Assembly (NCBI GenBank): GCA_018398815.1 | Contig: CM031600.1 | Location: forward strand, 49,180,327-49,244,326 | Direction: 5' to 3' | DNA from: Conus ventricosus | Taxonomy: Eukaryota > Mollusca > Gastropoda > Neogastropoda > Conidae | DNA length: 64,000 nt | In this document: piece after piece, positions 45,631 to 59,600 of the stretch | Numbering within the stretch: position 1 is the stretch's first letter | Layout: each line of letters begins with the position of its first letter | Notes under the pieces: model-generated | Seen by the model: the letters and a program-made list of their open reading frames with translations, nothing else | Databases searched by the model: none | What the model was told of the DNA's origin: nothing | Position numbers and translations under genes: made by a program

Positions 45631-46316
45631 TGTGTGCTTGCGTGCTTGTGTTCGTGCGCGCACGTATGTGTGTATGTGTTCTTGCAATTTCTGTTAAATA
45701 TTTGTTAATGTTGCAATTTCTGTTTTGAAGTGAATAAATAAAAAAATGAATAACTAAATAAATAAATAATAAAGAAAGAAAGAAAACAAATTATAAATTA
45801 AAAAAAATGAATTAATGAATGAATGAGTAAATGGATGAAACATGAATAAATAGACAATAAATAGAAAAGTAAATGAACTGAGTAACTAAATAACTACAAA
45901 AAAGAAAGAAAGAAAGAAAGAAAGAAATAACAATTAATAATTGTAAAAAATAAAAAGAATGAATGAATAATAAATTAAGTAAATAAATAAATAAATGAAA
46001 AAAATAACTGAATAAATCACAAAAATAATGAATCAATAAATGATTAAATAAAAATTTTTACGTAAGTGAATGAACCAACCAAGCAAGCAACCAGCAACCA
46101 CCCAGCCGACCAACCAACCAACAATGAATGAATGAATGATGAATGAATGAATGAATGAATGAGCAAAATAAATAAATAAAATACACAGATACATAAATGA
46201 ATAATAAATAAATAATGAATACATAAATAAATACATAATGAATACATAAATAGATAAATACTGTAATGATAAACAAATAAATCAATCAATGAACGAACGA
46301 ACAAACGAACGAACGA
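44776..46316. repeat. Copy B, second segment (matches 10299-11880)
   Basis: It resumes LINE ORF1 immediately after the Polinton (RRM part at 44781-45090). The DNA transposon then starts at 45101 after GAGGGACCAG. Its GGCACGGATTGTCGC cluster is at 45113-45272, with CT/GT microsatellites at 45385-45640 and the tetranucleotide block at 45730-46316. Confidence 0.9.
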
Positions 46317-46333
46317 GGGTCTGCGCATGCACC

Positions 46334-46344
46334 AAGATGGCGGC
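46334..46344 (+). promoter_or_regulatory. YY1-type site in the LINE 5' region
   Basis: AAGATGGCGGC lies 17 bases from the 5' end of the LINE and matches the YY1 consensus. Mammalian LINE-1 carries a YY1 site at the same kind of position, where it sets the transcription start. Use by this LINE is inferred. Confidence 0.55.
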
Positions 46345-46697
46345 GTTTTTCTGAGCTCCACAAATTCGATAGGAAAATTTTTGACGCCGTCGACTAAAGA
46401 GTCCTTAATTTTGGCTTTTGTATGCATGTATTGATGCCAAAAAGAACGGGCAATATTTTGTCCGTTGGATTTAGTGATATCTAGAAGTTTCTTGAATTTT
46501 TCCGATGTGTTATACTGGTATCGCTGACATCTGTGTTGACAACTCGCCCACTGACGAACTTTCAGTTTCACTTTGAATTTTCAGTTCCATTCATTGTCAC
46601 TATACTAACGTATCTACATAATCAAACTGCACGTTCTTGTAAGTATTATTTCTTCTTCTTATTTTGATTCGTATCTTTCTGAAATTTGTACATGACC

Positions 46698-47520
46698 ATG
46701 CCAAACAAACAAGGATCACATGCTAAATCTTCGAGAGGATCGACTTCAAGTTCTGTTGATACAGGTCCAAACAGTGCAGTAAAGACGAGAAGAAATACCG
46801 ACAAAACGCCAGTGCTAGCCGCATGGCAGTGCATTTATTGTGATGTGGCCTGTGATGAAGATGAAAATTGTATTGAATGCTTTGTATGCAAAAATTGGGC
46901 ACATCAGAAGTGTAGCGATTGAACGCATCAGCAATCGGGCATTATCCGATCCCCGTCAGCCTAACTTACAATGGGTATGTCAGCCGTGTCTTACTGATCA
47001 ATGCCAAATAAAGTCCAACAGGATAACAGACTGGATAAACTACTCGATCTCATCCCGCTGGTTCACTCTTTAAGTGCTCGGCTTGAAAGTCTGGAAAAGG
47101 GGTTGATGGGTGAAAAGTTGGAGGAAAAGATCGAGGAGGTTGTGGACAGGAAACTAGGTGAAATGTTGGAAGAAAAGTTGGAGGTGGAGAAGAGAAAAAA
47201 GAATGTTGTTATTGTGAACCTGAAGGAGAGCGCTAAAACAGTCAATTCGAGAGAAAAGAGGAAGATCTCGAAGCTGCCAAATCCCTGCTTGCCAAACTGT
47301 TGATGTTGAGGCAGATGATGTTACAGAACCTGTCAGGCTGGGAAGGGAAGGGGAAATAAACCAAGGATGTTGAGAGTTACACTCAAAACTGAAAAAAAAA
47401 AGAGAGAGAGATCGTTAGAAAAGTTCCAGAACTGAACAAGAACGTCCCAATCAGCAAGACCGAATTTATGTGAATCCTGACTACACCAAAAACAAAGAGA
47501 AATCAATCAGCTCTCAGAGT
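46698..47520 (+). pseudogene. CR1-like LINE ORF1 (PHD-like finger, coiled coil, RRM-like)
   Basis: The frame from 46686/46698 (MPNKQGSHAKSSRGS, basic Ser-rich start) has a PHD-like finger: WQCIYC...CIECFVCKNWAHQKC, then a shift near 46918, and LQWVCQPCLTDQC. The frame 47001-47303 has a Leu/Glu-rich coiled coil (ARLESLEKGLMGEKLEEKIE) and the RRM-like strand KNVVIVNLKESAK. Decayed frames follow to about 47520 (LRVTLKTEKK, IYVNPDYTKNKE). PHD-containing ORF1 proteins are typical of CR1-group LINEs. The protein would bind LINE RNA. Two or more frameshifts. Confidence 0.7.
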
Positions 47521-47741
47521 TGAGAAAAAAAGAAGAAGTGAGGCAGGCGAAGAAAACCTAGCAATAAGAACGGCAAGAATTGTGGTTCTGACAAAGGGGC
47601 TGTAACGACCAACGAACAGGTGGAGGCCTAGAGTCTGCCACAGACCCCAAACCAAGACAGAACTGACTGAAGAATACAAACCATGTAAATAGTATAAATA
47701 GTAGACAGAAAAAAGGAAGATTTTTTCAGGGAAGGAAGAAG

Positions 47742-50560
47742 GGGTTACAGTTTTATACTCTAATGTTGATGGTTTACTGAATAAAAAAGATGAGTTATTT
47801 ACAAGAATAGAAGAGATCAAGCCCAGTGTTATAGCACTGACGGAAATAAAACCGAAGCACCAAATGTTTGAATGAATCAGAGTTTGCCATCCCTATTATG
47901 ACATGTTTGTAAACAAAAACCAGTTAAGAGGTGTAGCATTATATGTCGAGAAGTCAATGAATGCGCGAGAGTGTGAGGAAATAAATGTGTGTGAATTTCA
48001 GGAAAGTGTGTGGTGCTCAGTCGAAAGTGTCCAAGATGGTAAAATTTTATTTGGATGTATTTACCGAAGCCCAAACACTAGCAGTGAAGAAAATGATAAG
48101 AAATTATTTCAAATACTTAAATCTGATATGGTATCGAAGTATGCTAAGGTGTGTATTATGGCGACTTTAATTTCCAGGCGTCCATTGGGATGGAAAATGG
48201 ACAGGAGAAAAAATGACAGCATTAAACAAAATGTGCTAGATTCCTTTTTGATACAGAAGGTAAGCAAACCGACAAGGAGAGAGTTGATCAAAACCCTACA
48301 TTGGATGACTGGATACTTGTAAGCGAAGATAATCTTATTTCGGACATTGTGCATCTTGACCCTGTGGTAAAAGTGACCATGATGTTTTGGCATTTCATTC
48401 ACATTTCTAATAAAAAAGTAAAAAAACAGGTTAAGTATATTTACAAACTTAGCAAGGGTGATTATTAAAAGTTTAGAAAGATTGTAAAATGATCATGATT
48501 GGTCGGTGATGTCAGAAATGAATAGCGAAGAGAGTTGAACTACATAAAAAGATTACTGCATAATGGTATGGAGAAATGTATCCCTAAAGTTAAAGTTAGG
48601 GATACTAAAAAAGTACAACCTGTATGGATGAATAAGACAGCGTCAGATGTATCAAAAGAAATATAAACTATTCAAAAGATACCTTACCACTAAATCAGGT
48701 TATGCTTATCTGAAATACAAAAGGAAAGAACAAATGTAAAAAGTTGTTAAAAAGAATAAGAAGAGATTATGAGAAGCAGATCGCCAATGTAAGGTAAAAT
48801 AAATCCAAAAAAGTTTTGGAGGTATGTGCAACAGCAAATGAAAAATGAGTACAGGTATAAGTGCATTAAGAGACCTGATGGTACATTTGCGGTGGATGAC
48901 ATGGATAAGGCTCAAATGTTAAATACATTTTTTTCAAGTGTATTTACCCAAGAAATTTATGCGACATTCCGGACTTGAGAGAAGGATGTTATTCAAATGG
49001 GGTTAATGTTAACAGAAATTCGAGTCACTCCCAAAGCTGTGGAGAGTAAATAAAACACCTTAACCCAAATAAGGCACAGGTCCTGATTTATTGCCACCAA
49101 GGGTACTAAAAGAGCTGTGTGAGGAACTATCTGTTCCACTGTGTTCATTTTTTAATAAGACACTTGAAACTGGTGTATTACCTGAAGACTGGAAAACGGC
49201 AGAGGTGACAGCGATTTTTAAGAAAGGTACAAAATGTGAACCGAGCAACTACAGACCTGTAAGTCTTACTGTATCTTATGCAAGGTTTAGAAAGTATTGT
49301 CAGAGACTCAATTGTCTCCTATTTTACAGATAATAATTTATATTCTAAATGTCAGCATGGTTTTCGAAAAAAACGATCATGTGTCACACAGCTGTTAGAG
49401 GTTATGGGAATAACAACAATGCTAGATAGCAGACAAGAATTGATATCATATACATGGATTTTAGAAAAGCTTTTGATACGGTTCCGCATAAGAGACTCCT
49501 TATAAAGCAGCAGCATACGGTATTGGTGGCACCTTATTAAAATGGATCAAAAACTTCTGAGTGATAGAACTCAACAAGTCAGAGTAGGGGCAGCCAAATC
49601 AAAGAATGTAATGTACTTAGTGGTATTCCTCAAGGAAGTATACTGGACCGGTTCTTTTCACTATTTTTATAAATGATCTACCAGATAACCTTGTCAGTCC
49701 ATGTAAAATATTCGCAGATGATACTAAGATTTACAATTGTACATCAAAGAGTACTTGTATTCAAAACGATATCTACAAACTGCAAGAGTGGTCTGAGTCG
49801 TGGAATCTGTATTTCAACATGACCAAGTGTGGTGTAATTGCGCGTCAGGAATAATAATCAAAATAATGAATATAAAATGATGGAGAATGATGTTTATCAC
49901 CAAGTAGTGGCTCTTACTGAAGAAAAAGACTTGGGTTGTTACCTTCGATAGCAGGTTGTCATTTGACCCTCACTTACAGAGAGTGGTAAATAAAGCTAAC
50001 CAGATGTTTAGTATCATAAAAAGGAGTTTTTACTTATTTAGATAAAGATACTTTTTTGAAATTATACAAAGCTTTTGTCAGGCCACATTTGGAGTTACGC
50101 TAATGTGATTTGGAGCCCTTTTTTAAAGCGTCAATCAATAATGTTAGAAAAGGTCAAAGACGAGCTACCAAATTGCTGAAGCATTGCAAAAACTTATCAT
50201 ATAATGAAAGATTGAAATATTTGAATCTGCACTCGCTGTAGAGGAAGAAGGATCAGAGGTGACCTAATTCAAGTATATAAGATCTTTAATGGCTATGATG
50301 ATATTGACATGAGACATTCTTTTCTGTGTTGCACAAACTTCGAGTACAGAAACTCGAAGGAAAGATTTTATAAAGCACTGTAACACTAATCAACGTAAAT
50401 TTTCATTTTCTTATAGAGTTGTTAACCACTGGAATGAAATACCTACTACCATTAAATTTGCACCTGATAATTAATACTTTCAAGAATTTTCTAGATAATG
50501 ATTCAAAATTTAGAGAATGTTTCATGACTATGATGGATTGCAATGAAGATATTAATTGTA
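47742..50560 (+). pseudogene. CR1-like LINE ORF2 (endonuclease and reverse transcriptase)
   Basis: The endonuclease part begins VLYSNVDGLLNKKDEL (about 47752) and continues ALTEIKPKHQMF, CIYRSPNTSSEEND (frame 47903-48322) and GDFNF (48160-48174). The linker is broken. The RT shows VLPEDWKTAEVTAIFKKG and SNYRPVSLT (49091-49290), CQHGFRKKRSCVTQLLE (about 49350), MDFRKAFDTVPHKR (shifted), IPQGSI and the catalytic FADDTKIY (from 49711). The C-terminus has VRPHLEYANVIWSPFL and YRVVNHWNEIPTTIKF near 50410-50460. The motifs are well preserved, but about ten frameshifts or stops interrupt them. Confidence 0.8.
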
Positions 50561-50671
50561 GCATCCATATGACCCAAAAAGTGAAGAAATTTAGAGGGAC
50601 ACATGATAGACCGCGAGGTCTAGGCTAATGAAGCCAGTCCCTACTACTACTAACTACTACTACTACTACTA

Positions 50672-53600
50672 GAATGAGTGAATAATAAATAAATAAATAA
50701 ATATATACATTAAATAGATGAATAAGTAAAGAACATTGTACACGCGCACATTTCCAAAACACAATTTGCTCAAGGCGCTGCGAATTGAACCCAACACGCA
50801 CCCTCATAACGGTTTCACGCATTTCAAGTGTCTCACTGATGCACACTCGCAAGACAACACATTACCACACTACACACACACGCTAGAGAGCTTTCTTGGG
50901 ATCTGACCTCAATATCGGTGGAATGAGAGAGAGTTTAAAACACTACAGCTCAACTATGCAAGTTTGATGTCAAACAACTGATCGAACCCTTTATTGGGGG
51001 GCCCATTGCGGGGCGGTCAGTCCCATTGTTCCCTTTTTTAAAAAAGGGGGTCCGAGTAATGTAGTTTTCAAAAAAAACACTAAATTCAAAAAGAAATTCA
51101 ATGGTCTTTTCAATAACAACAAAAAAACAAACAGATAAACAAAATTTAGTTCTATCTGTAAATTTAAGTTTTTTTTAAATAACTCCAACTAAAGTTATAA
51201 CTGGATTACGTTTCGAAGCAGCATTCGAAATAACCCGCAAAGTGGGTTTTTTAACAAAAATCGTCTACAGCGAAGGGGCCCCACACAAACCCTAGTACAA
51301 CCCAAAAGTCGAAAGTTCGCCTCCCCAAAAAGAAATTTGGGGGTTTTTTTTTACTTTTTTAGCAAACCTTTATACAGCCATATTTTTAGGGCCAGTCTTG
51401 ACCTGACCTTGGCCGTTAAAAAATTTCGGAAGGGATTGAGCCAAAGCCCCTGCCACCAAGTTTAAACCCCTAGTTAACGGGGCTTGAGATAGGGTTTAAA
51501 ATTTTTTGTTTTCAAGGTCATACCCTTTTCCCCTGAGTTTATGGTCAACATTTTGGGAAGGGGCATGAGCCAACGCGCTTTCACACCAAATTTCAACATC
51601 CTATGTTGACGGGGGGTGAGACAGGCAAAAATTTTTTTTTCAGTGTTAAGGTCTAAGATTTGACCTGACCATGTCGACAACAGTTTTTCGGAGGGGCATG
51701 ACCAAAAGCACCTTCACACAAGTTTGAATACCCTCTTGACGGGCTTAATATATGGCTAAAAAAAAAATTTTTTGTGTTCAAGTCAACGCCCTTTGCCTTG
51801 AACCGCCCTGGATCGGTAAACACTTTTTCAAGGGGGCAGAAAAGCAAGGCCTCCAACTTTCAAACATCCATGTTGACTGGGCGAGATATGGAAAATATTT
51901 TTTTTCAGTTTCGGGGTCATACACCTTGACCTTGACCTTTATCGGTCAAAAATTTTTTTTCGGAAAAGGGCAGAGCTAAGACATGCACCAAGTTTAAAAC
52001 TCCTAGTTAAAAGGGGTGCTTGTTTTGAAGAAATAGTTTTTCATTTTTTTTAAGGCATGCGATCTTGACTTGACCTTGAGGGTCAACAATTTTCAAAAGG
52101 GGGCTTGAGCCAAATACCCACAAAAATTTTAAAACACTTATTTGACTGGGTTTGAGAAGGCTAAAAAATTTTTAAATGAAAGTTAAAGTCAAGGTTGGAC
52201 CTTGCCTTTTACGAAAACCCCCCCAAAGGGCCATCTACGTCCTATTATACATTGTGTAAAGTTTCATTTTCCACTTTATTCCTTCTGAGTATGCTTTTGA
52301 CAAACATCACACACAAAAACACACACCAACAACCACAACCACACCCCAAAACACACCACCCCACAAATATAAAACATACATCATACAACATACATACATA
52401 CATACATAGCCATACACACAAAAAAAATATAACCCACTTCGTAAATTTCGGGGGGTTTAAATGACCAAAATTCCGCCAGAAAGAGAAAGCGCATTGGACA
52501 AAGGGGCCAAAGGGAAAAACCCGGGGAGGGATGAAAGGACACTAAAGGGGATCGGTCACCGTCCCACATTGTAGCCCCGGGAACAAAAAAATCATGATTC
52601 CTCAAAACATTCCCTGTAAAATTGTAACAGGCCCCCAAAGGGATTGTCGTTATGACAATCCGTCCCGGAGACCCTGCAGGCCCGGCAGGGTCGATTCGTA
52701 AATTTTGCAACAATATGTGCCGGGGGACAACCCGTGCCGGGAAAACCCAAGCGTCTCACTGCTGCCTTTCCTAAAGGAAGCGAAGGCGCCAAAAAGAAAG
52801 CTTCCCCCAGTTTCGACCCCGGGTCACAAAGGGCAAGCCTTTTGTCAACTCCACAACCTGCGGTCTAGTGGAGCCAAGGGGGATGAGAGGCAGGCCAGCG
52901 TCACGGAATGGGACGCGGGTGGAGACTTTCCCCCCACGATCCGCATCACCCTTCGTTCATGGGCGGCACCCCAAACCACCACACACACACCCATCAACCC
53001 TTTTCACCCGCCCTATCCCACACTTTTCCCCATAAGTTTTCTCTGGCTTAAAATAAGCGTGAAAGTTAAAGGGTTTTTCACACAATTTAAAAATTTATTC
53101 GTTAAACTTTTTTTGTAAAGGTTAAAATATTTTTCCTTCTGGGGAAGGTGGCATGTAAAAAAAAAAAGTTTATATAAATGTTTTCCCGGATTTTCGGGTT
53201 TTTTTACTCCCCACGCACGACAAAATGAAAAAGGGTGATGGCGTCTGTGTAACAAATCTGTTATTGCCAGGGGGAGTATTGCCAAACAACAGAGGACGTT
53301 TTTCTGCGTTGGTAAGGTGTTTAATTCTCCCTTTGACATTTTTCTGCGTTTTTTTTACATTGCTCCTGAAGTTCGGTGATCTAGGAAAGAACAAGATAAA
53401 TTTGATTTGTTAGAAAACCGTAGCAAGGGATGGACCGAATCCGACTCCTGGCTACTGTTTGGGTTTTTAATGCCCGACGTCTGACATTTGATGTGGATAA
53501 GCGGGAAATAGACACGCAAAAATACTACAAGAGCAAAATTTTAAAATGCAGAATGTGCCAAAAAACATTCGTAAATCTAAAGACGGGGTGTAAATTTTTT

Positions 53601-56600
53601 GGTCGTAGACTTACTAAACTATGTACAAATTGATCTTTTAATTTTTAAATTGAAAAACGGAAGGGGGATAGGGAGGAAGAAATTACTGCATGCAAAACCG
53701 GGGTAAATGAGTAATTATTTTCTTTTTTAAATTTTACTGTTTGAAGTTGTTTGATATGTCATGGAAACCGGTGTCAATTGAATTTTCCTTTTTTGTTTCC
53801 TTTATTATTTGAGGGCAGGGAAAAGGAGGAAAATGCGAAAAAATTGATTTAAAAAGTTTCGATTTTTTGGAAGGATGAATATCAGTCATTCGCTGATTAT
53901 ATTTTCGTAACAAAGAAAGAGAATTTCAAAATTTTAGACAGCACTCGAGTGTGCGAGGGGGGGTTTTCCTGTCTTTTTACATTCCTTCAAAAACCCTGCG
54001 GGTAAAACATCAAGGGGAATATGAAAATACCCCGTGAACAGCCCCCGGTGGGGAGGGTGTGACGTGCAAAAGAAAAAAATAAAACAGGGGGGTTATTCAA
54101 GGGTCTAATTCAAGGGGAGGATTTAATCAGTTTCGAAAAAAAGCAGCAATTTTAAAGAATTGTTAAAAGTAAAAAAAAGTAGTAGAAAATGAGCGCGCTT
54201 TAAACGAATAAAGGTGTTCGATCTTTTTCCCAGATCGTTTTGGAAAAAAATTTAAATCAGACATCAACCCAAACCGAAGGGGTTTCAAAATTGTTTTCCC
54301 CTCGTACTGGGGTGATTTATTTTAAATTTTTTTAAAAGAAGGAAAGCGCGTGACTCTATTCGGCCGGGGTTGGATTTTCAAATTTTTTTTGTATGTATAA
54401 AATTCCCATTTTTTGATACCACCAAAAGCCCTTTGGGGAATAGTGAGTCATTTGAAAACCAACACGTCAATGCTTTCCCTGGATTATTTTTTTCCCAATT
54501 TTGCCGGCGTTTTAGGCAATCGGAATTTTTGCGGGCCCTAGGTGAATGAATAATCCCGTAGAGGCACTTTAACCCTTTCGAAGAAAACCCCCTAAACGCC
54601 CATCAACTCGGGCCAAGCAGTTAAAAAATTTTTTGCAGGGATCCATGATTTATAGCCCTTTTTTTTTTGGTCCATAGGGGGTTTGATTGTCAATGCCCTT
54701 TGGAAGTGTAAAAAACAACCGGTTTTTATTATGGGGAAAAACATCTATACAATAACTCAAAAAGAACCCAGCCATGGATTAAACAAAAACTAAACTTTTT
54801 GTTGAAAAGGGTTTTCCCTTTGGGTTTTCAAGGTTTTTTAAGAAATTGAAACAAAAACCCTAATTCAAAAGATTACTGTTAGGTAAAACATTTTAAGGAA
54901 GGTGCAGGGGAAAATTTAGGCTTGCCAACCTTTTATGAAATTTCATGTTTTCAGTGCCCAAAAAACAAAAATTTATGGCCTTAAAAAGGGAGTAAGAGAC
55001 GGGACAACTTTGGGGTTTTCCAAACCTAGAAACAACCAAATAACCTAAACGGGACCAGGGGGAAAAGAAAATTTTTACAAAAAAGCTTTTGTTCGTTTTT
55101 AAAACCCCAAGCCTTTATAAAGTTAAACTAAAGGAGAGATAAACTCCTGAAATGAAAAACATCAAAGAAAAAAACAAAGCGGGGGTATTTAAGTTACTGA
55201 CCAACACAAGAAACAAAGCTACTGGCCCTTTGGGGCTTCCGGGAAAAGCTCTTAAAATTTTGTGCCAATAAATTGACTGGGATCCAACTATTTTACCAAG
55301 CTTCCGGGACCAGGGAATAATACCTGATGAGGGCGAGTGCGAGCATTGTTCCTTTATTCAAAAAGGTGACAAAACAAAAGCAAAACTAACCTGTACCTTA
55401 CCCCCATCACAAAACACTTGAACACTAATATATGTGCATAAATGGCCACTTGCAAATATGATTTTTTAAATAACCCCACGGGTTTTTAGACAGCGAGGAG
55501 TTGTGAGATTCACTTATAAAAAAACCCCAAAGTTTTTAATAACTGTCTTAACAACAACAGCAATAGATGCAATTTTAAAATTTTCTAAAGCCTTTGAAAA
55601 TTTTGTATGAGGGCCTGTGCTTAAATTGAAACTGGGCTTGGGCGGGTTTTTGTTAAAGGGGGCTAGATCACCTCGGGGGGAAAACGAAAAGTTTTTGTGG
55701 AGGGTCTCATCCCTTGTAAACCAGTTTGTCAGGTGTCCCACAGGAACTGTTCTGGGGCCTTGTTTTTCTTAAATTTTATAAAAAGACATGGGAAAAAATC
55801 TCCTCCGGAACCTTTAGGTTTTTTTTAACAGATACAGTTATATAGAACAACGAAGAGAAGATACAGCATTTACAAGAAATTTTAAACGGTTTACGAGAGT
55901 GGGAAAAAATTGAAAAGGAAAATTTCACCCCCAGAAGTGAAAGTGTTGCAAAAATTTAAAAACGCTCACCAACTAGTCAAAATATTCTTTCATAAGACTA
56001 TTTTAAAAAGAAACCAATTGCAAAATATTTGGGCGTGATTTTTTAGAAGTCGCCAAAGGAAAGAACAAAAAATTTTAGTATGAAAAAGAAATAACATTTT
56101 AGCTTTCTTCCCCAAAAAAATTCAACGACGCCCCAAAAAGGGTTAAAAAAGACTGCTCAAAAACGGGGTTAGACTAGTCTGGAAATGGTTACTCAGTTGG
56201 GACCCTCCCCCATCAAAGGTTTTGATAACCCAAAAGGGGCAAAGAGAGCAGCACGATTCGAACGGGGAACCTACAAGAGGGGGGAATATGAAAGAACAGA
56301 GGAATAGTGGAACCCTTAGAAGAAAAAAGTTTTAAAAAATTAATACCTTTCTTCAAAGGCAGAGAAAATATTGATTTTCCGGAACAACTGTATTGAAAAA
56401 AAAGTAGCCCAGGAGGGGGCGGTCGATTTATCCCATACCTCATCAAAATATTGACAGCCATTCTTCATTTTATCCTAGTTCTGTAGGCTGTGTAACGCAC
56501 TCCCGGGTCCCATCAAGATTGCCAAAAATGGTCCCATTTAAAAACAAATTATACGACTTTTGAGATCTGTATTGACGATTTTCTGTTTTATCTTCCCCAG

Positions 56601-59600
56601 ATATTTAGGTTTACCGGGCCCGGGAATCGGCCATTGCTTTTTAATTTTTAAAAACGTTGCGACCCCTTTTTCCCAAAAAGTTGCTCCGGGGGCCCAACGC
56701 TGGTCGCCTTTTTTTCTGTTTTTTATTTTTTTTTTAAACATGCGCGCGGGTGACCTATTTTTTTGAGAACCAGTATTTTGGAAAAGAAGAGAAACCGGAA
56801 ACGCAGTATTTTTTAAAACCCAAGGGAGGGGGACATTTCAGGGGTTTAAAATTTTTTTTCTTTGCTTTCTTTTAAATTAAAACATGGAAAACAGCTAGTC
56901 CAGAGGGTTTCCCTCTGATTTTTCTTCAAGCGAAGATGTTTTGTTAAATTTCTGTTTCCCTTTTTCAACAAAATTTTTTGAAAGGGGGGATTTCCCCCAA
57001 AGGGGATGAAACTGTATATTCCCCTTACACAAAAAGGTGTTCGGAAAAACAGACAGTTTTGGGGGGAGTTTTTGAACAAATCAAAAATTATCAGTACAGT
57101 GTTAAAACGCTAAAGGATTTTTTGTGATGCAAATGTACTTTTCCTGAAGCTAAAAACGGGTTTTTCGAAAAATTTTAAGACCAAGATAACTTTTTTTTCC
57201 TTTTTCAACACGGGTTCAAAAATCCCTCCAAAACGGGTGGTGGTTTTAAAGCTCTATGTGGATTTCTCAAAAGATTTGATAGTTACACGAAAAAAAACGC
57301 TAACTTCATATTACAAAAAATTTATTCACGGAAAAATGGTCAAAACATTGAAGGCTAGTATAAAAATGTAAAGCCGCGTCAAAGGGGCCTATAATAGTAT
57401 TTTGACTGTGTGTCAGGTTAAACAGGATTGTTTTAGCCCATTGTTCTCAATTTTTTGTCTGAGATGCAAGCGACTTATAGACGTGGTAAAGGGGTATCGA
57501 CATTTTTGCAGACCCAGGTATTTTTTTTTTGATTTCAGATATATGCGATAGTTTCCGACTATGTGGCAGACTTGCAAAAGAAATAGTGTTTTGGAAAAAT
57601 ATACCGAAAGGGGGGTCGCTGTGAAATGGATAAAACCAGGGGGTTTGGGGGGGTTCATAAATCAACTGAAAAGGGGGGATGATGAAAGCAATCCGGGTTA
57701 AAAAAAAACCTAGATAAAATTATCTTTTTATTTTGCGTTTTTTTGCCCACCCTTTAAACGGGTCCAGAACAGAAAATCGTGGGCAAGGCTCTGAGGCGGT
57801 GGCGGAATTAAAAGATCATTTTTTAAACTTAAAGGGAAATTTCCGTTGCAAATTTATCAAAATTTTGACACAAGTAAAGCCATTTTTGTATGGTTCTAAA
57901 ATTGGGGGTTTCAAATATAGTGCATTGAAAAAGTCCGTTTAAAATTTTAAAGTGGTTTTAGGGTTGGAAGGGGAGTAAAAAACAACATTCCCCTTTGGGG
58001 GAGTGTGGTGATCCCTTATATGATACATATTTTCGACTTGTAAAATTGGGTGAAATATTGGGGCAGGATTTTTCTAGCCCAAAAATGCTGTAAATGTTGC
58101 AATGCACGTCACTCTGTAGAAAAATTGGGTTTTTCACTAAAAGATGTTTTTGTGCCTTTTTTGGCGATCGAATGTAAAAAAGCTCAGTTTATAATCTGCT
58201 CAACAACGTTTGAAGGATTCTATTTTCAAGATTTGGGATTTTTCCTTTCTTTACCTGACATGTTTTTTTCACCCAGGCAAGTAATGGGCCGGGTTTCAAA
58301 AGGCTTGTTGCTCGCGAAATCTCGTGTTTTGTGTTGGTTTTATGCAACGGCTACTTTGTTTTTGTGTGCCACTCGATTTAACAAATCATGTCCCTTTGTA
58401 AACAGTTGTGGCATTGAGAAGATTTTTTCATTTCATGTAATCTTCCTAAATATCCAACTTCGCAGGGAAAATTATACCCTTGTATTATGTTTTTTTTGTT
58501 TTCTATCAGAAATTTGAAACAGTTATAGGTAGAAATATGTCAAAAGAATTTTTATTTTAAAATTGCAGTATACAACGGGTCCTTTAAAAATTAAGGAAAA
58601 GAAACTTGTCACAGCTTTATTCGTAAGGTACCGTTTACTTGTGATTTTATACAATTTGCCATTATTTCTTTTTTCTTTTTCATTTCTCTTTCAGACTACC
58701 TTTTCCATGCTAATTACTGGCAATTCGTTCTCATATTTTTTAAAGGGCCCAAAGGGGCCCTTTTAAAAACTGAAAAAAACCATTTTTAATTTTTATTACA
58801 CACACACACACACAACACACACACAACACACACCACACACACGCACACACACACAACCACACACCAAACACACACCAGTGCGCGCGCGCACACACACATA
58901 CACTTGGGCCCCTGCCCACACTCCTTTCACACACATGGGTTTTTCCCCTTTTAAAACACATAACAAAAAAAACAGCCAAGTTAGGTGGGACTCAGGGGTT
59001 ACCAGCGCATTAGGTAATGCGAGGGCAACTTGCTTAGTGTAGCCACGAGACCCTCTTCTTTAATTCTCTCACTTAGTTTTTGATCATTTATCCATCAGGG
59101 AACTGGTAGGGGCCGAAACTTTACGGGGGTGTAATATTGGACTAGTCCGCACGCAGTGACACCCCTTTAATAAACGAAACGAAAAATCTGTTGTGTGTGT
59201 GTGTGTTGTGTGTTGGGGGTGTGGTGTGTGGTGGTGGTGTTGGTGTTTCTCTCACTCCAAAGGTTGGGGGGTCGGGCTGTTCGTAGAAATCTGCGACCTA
59301 TATAACCGGATTGTCTACATGCCCCCCGGGTCTTGAAGTATCTTTTAAACACAAAACGTGTCCCCCCCGGGGCAGTCCGGGCAGGTTCCTGGCCCAGTCC
59401 AGTTTTTCCCTTGAAAAAAGTACACGGGAATCTCCAAACGGGGTTCAGTGTAATTATCCAGACATAAGGGGGGAACATCCCCCTTTCAAAAAAAGGGTTA
59501 ATAGGTGAATTACTGACAAAAGATACATCAACGCGGAAAAGAAAAAGTTGATTTAAATTACAAAAAAAGCAGTGTTTGTAAAACCTTTAAATAGAAGAAG

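Larger units (their letters stand above)
46317..50671 (+). mobile_element. Full-length CR1-like LINE, present only in copy B
   Basis: The insert splits the GAAC/GAAT repeat: copy A reads GAACGAACGAATGAGTG at 11871-11887, while copy B has GAACGA then the insert (GGGTCTGCGC...) and GAATGAGTG at 50672. At most two bases are duplicated. It has a 5' untranslated region with a YY1-type site, ORF1 with a PHD-like finger, ORF2 with endonuclease and reverse transcriptase, and a (TAC)n tail at about 50641-50670. Clade call: CR1 superfamily, from ORF1 and RT features; the exact group is uncertain. Confidence 0.85.
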
